From the NCBI GenBank assembly GCA_047974765.1, contig JBKECP010000019.1:1-64000 (forward strand): a stretch of DNA of 64,000 nucleotides, read 5' to 3'. The position numbers and the translations under genes are program-made. This document shows positions 62,786 through 64,000 of the stretch, one piece after another; within the stretch, counting starts at the first letter, position 1, and each line of letters opens with the position of its first letter. The notes beneath the pieces are model-generated. The model was given only the letters and a program-made list of their open reading frames with translations. It had not been told where the DNA came from and made no database searches. The stretch is from JBKECP01 sp047974765. GTDB lineage: Bacteria > Pseudomonadota > Gammaproteobacteria > Pseudomonadales > Halieaceae.

Positions 62786-63472
62786 ATGGATTTCAATGCC
62801 CTGCTTAATCAAATTCTGGCCTCGGGAAGTGATCTTGCCGGACAGCTTGGCAATGGCTCGCAGGAACGTTCGCAGCAGGGCAGTGGCATGTCTGATATGA
62901 CGAAAGGCGCCATTGGTGGTGCAATGGGTGGCAGTCTTGTCACTTTGTTGCTGGGTAATAAAAAGGCCCGGAAGATGGGTGGAAAAGCGGCTAAAATTGG
63001 TGGTACGGCGGCTTTGGGTGCATTTGCTTTTAAAGTCTATAAAGACTGGCAGACTCGTCAGCAGGCAGCGCCAGCTGATCTGGTTACCTCCACCTCCTCA
63101 TCCGTAGTGGCACCACCACAGGATACGCCACAACACGCTATGCTTATCCTGCGAGCCATGCTGGCAGCGGCCAAGGCTGATGGCCATGTGGATGAGGCCG
63201 AACAGGCCAGAATCTATCAGGCTGTGCAGACAATGGGCGCAACCGCAGAGGTTACTGCCTTTGTTGAGGCGGAGTTGGCCAAACCACTCAATCCTGCCGA
63301 GATAGCCGCTGGTATTAATAATCCACAGGAGGCATCCGAGATTTATCTTGCTTCACTGCTGATTGTTGATGAGCAGGGTTTTATGGAGCGCGCTTATCTG
63401 CAAGAACTTGCACGAGAACTCAAATTACAACCTGAACTGGTTGCTCAGCTGGAAGTTCAGGCCAGCCATTAA
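62786..63472 (+). CDS. DUF533 / TerB-like protein
   Basis: 228 residues. The N-terminal third is Gly/Ser-rich, with GAIGGAMGGSLVTLLLGNKKARKMG and FAFKVYKDWQTRQQ, as in the DUF533 (YebE) family. The C-terminal half forms a TerB-like helical domain with an acidic metal-binding-like start (AAAKADGHVDEAEQARI). YebE-type proteins are inner-membrane and stress-related in enterobacteria. The ATG is preceded by AGGAGATAGATA. A perfect palindromic terminator follows. Confidence 0.8.
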   Translation: MDFNALLNQILASGSDLAGQLGNGSQERSQQGSGMSDMTKGAIGGAMGGSLVTLLLGNKKARKMGGKAAKIGGTAALGAFAFKVYKDWQTRQQAAPADLVTSTSSSVVAPPQDTPQHAMLILRAMLAAAKADGHVDEAEQARIYQAVQTMGATAEVTAFVEAELAKPLNPAEIAAGINNPQEASEIYLASLLIVDEQGFMERAYLQELARELKLQPELVAQLEVQASH

Positions 63473-63496
63473 GGCGATCAATATTGATCGCCTTAA
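63469..63496 (+). terminator. Intrinsic terminator of the DUF533 gene
   Basis: TTAAGGCGATCAAT and its exact complement form a 14-bp palindrome that includes the stop codon, followed by TAAAA. In either orientation it could also end the NarK-type transcript. Confidence 0.65.
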
Positions 63497-63525
63497 TAAA
63501 ACTGCTTTATGTTCTCTTGATTCTG

Positions 63526-64000
63526 TTATGACTGGGCAGGAGCCGGGTTAAAACTGATCTCGGCATCTTTTCGGACATAGTAGAACCAGGTGCAGCCCAG
63601 GCAGATAACATAAAAACCAAGGAACATATAGAGCGCCAGTTGTGGCCCTCCGGTCAGCGCCAGTGATGTACCAAAGGCCTTGGGAATAATAAAAGCCCCA
63701 AAGGCGGCAATGGCTGATGTGAAACCAACGGTGGCGGCGGATTCACGCTCAATTTCCTGGGTAAGCTCACTGCCAGACAGCTCGGGCATTGCTCTTGGTA
63801 CTTCCTGGCTGAAAATGGTTGGAATCATCTGGAATGTACTGGCATTACCCACACCGCTCAGGAAGAACAGTGCCAGGAACATACCAAAGAAGCCCCAGAA
63901 GGCAATTGGTGAACCTCGCATTTGCAGGAAGAAAAGTGCACCAAAAACGGCAATGATCATACCGATAAATACCCATAAAGTGACCCGTTCACCACCCAGG
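63526..64000 (-). CDS. NarK-type nitrate/nitrite transporter (MFS), C-terminal end only
   Basis: About 158 residues, open through the right edge (the frame continues beyond the ATG at 63960 with GGERVTLWVFI). Three membrane segments are visible in the sequence. FFLSGVGNASTFQMIPTIF and VGFTSAIAAFGAFIIPKAFG are conserved in NarK/NasA-type nitrate/nitrite transporters. The N-terminal part is outside the window. Its substrate, nitrate or nitrite, is inferred from the family. The gene converges on the DUF533 gene. Confidence 0.85.
   Translation of the reverse strand, partial: LGGERVTLWVFIGMIIAVFGALFFLQMRGSPIAFWGFFGMFLALFFLSGVGNASTFQMIPTIFSQEVPRAMPELSGSELTQEIERESAATVGFTSAIAAFGAFIIPKAFGTSLALTGGPQLALYMFLGFYVICLGCTWFYYVRKDAEISFNPAPAQS

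Overview
The window looks like chromosomal DNA of a gammaproteobacterium, most likely a marine relative of the Pseudomonadales/Cellvibrionales. The main support is the conserved block murJ - ribF - ileS - lspA - fkpB - ispH followed directly by the minor-pilin operon (fimT/fimU, pilV, pilW, pilX, pilY1, pilE) and pilR/pilS, an order typical of Pseudomonas-like genomes. No rRNA, tRNA or CRISPR array was seen. All product names come from reading translated sequence; no database search was run.

Layout. 1-435: the right end of an IS66-family insertion sequence, inserted into and truncating an HNH-nuclease toxin gene. 686-4541: a TonB-dependent receptor and two tandem TupA-like periplasmic binding proteins behind a promoter that overlaps a ModE-like operator; this is the best candidate for an uncommon system (outer-membrane molybdate/tungstate uptake). 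4594-8403: a terminator, a coniferyl-type aldehyde dehydrogenase, a DUF1111 di-heme protein and a secreted protein. 8660-14274: a coiled-coil membrane protein, class I fumarase, exonuclease I, PyrB-type carbamoyltransferase and a Nudix hydrolase. 14282-23347: the murJ-to-ispH housekeeping block, interrupted between murJ and ribF by about 1.6 kb holding a broken gene and an unknown gene, bordered by imperfect direct repeats. 23586-33690: minor pilins and the PilR/PilS system. 33863-41059: nadE, bamD, rluD, pgeF and clpB, the last behind a clear sigma-32 promoter.

41453-45328 is an AT-richer island for envelope modification: polysaccharide deacetylase, two GNAT-like proteins and an acyltransferase-3 membrane protein. 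45628-50155: a DUF4124 protein, ilvB-ilvH, a lipase and a VOC protein. 50330-51165: a decayed IS110-family element that kept its non-coding tail. 51206-54285: a Fur-box-controlled TonB receptor and a class A acid phosphatase. 54518-62481: a RimK-like ATP-grasp ligase, a divergent deacetylase/Pat-type acetyltransferase pair, a prolyl oligopeptidase and a CBS protein. 62786-64000: a DUF533/TerB-like protein and the C-terminal end of a NarK-type transporter.

Two families of small dispersed repeats shape the intergenic DNA. Family A (about 205-240 bp, terminal inverted repeats starting ATCCTG) has three copies, two of them inside the pilin operon. Family B is a multi-hairpin element of about 110-190 bp with four clear copies and one partial copy; two copies in opposite orientation bracket the acyltransferase gene and two others bracket the IS110 remnant, iron receptor and phosphatase.
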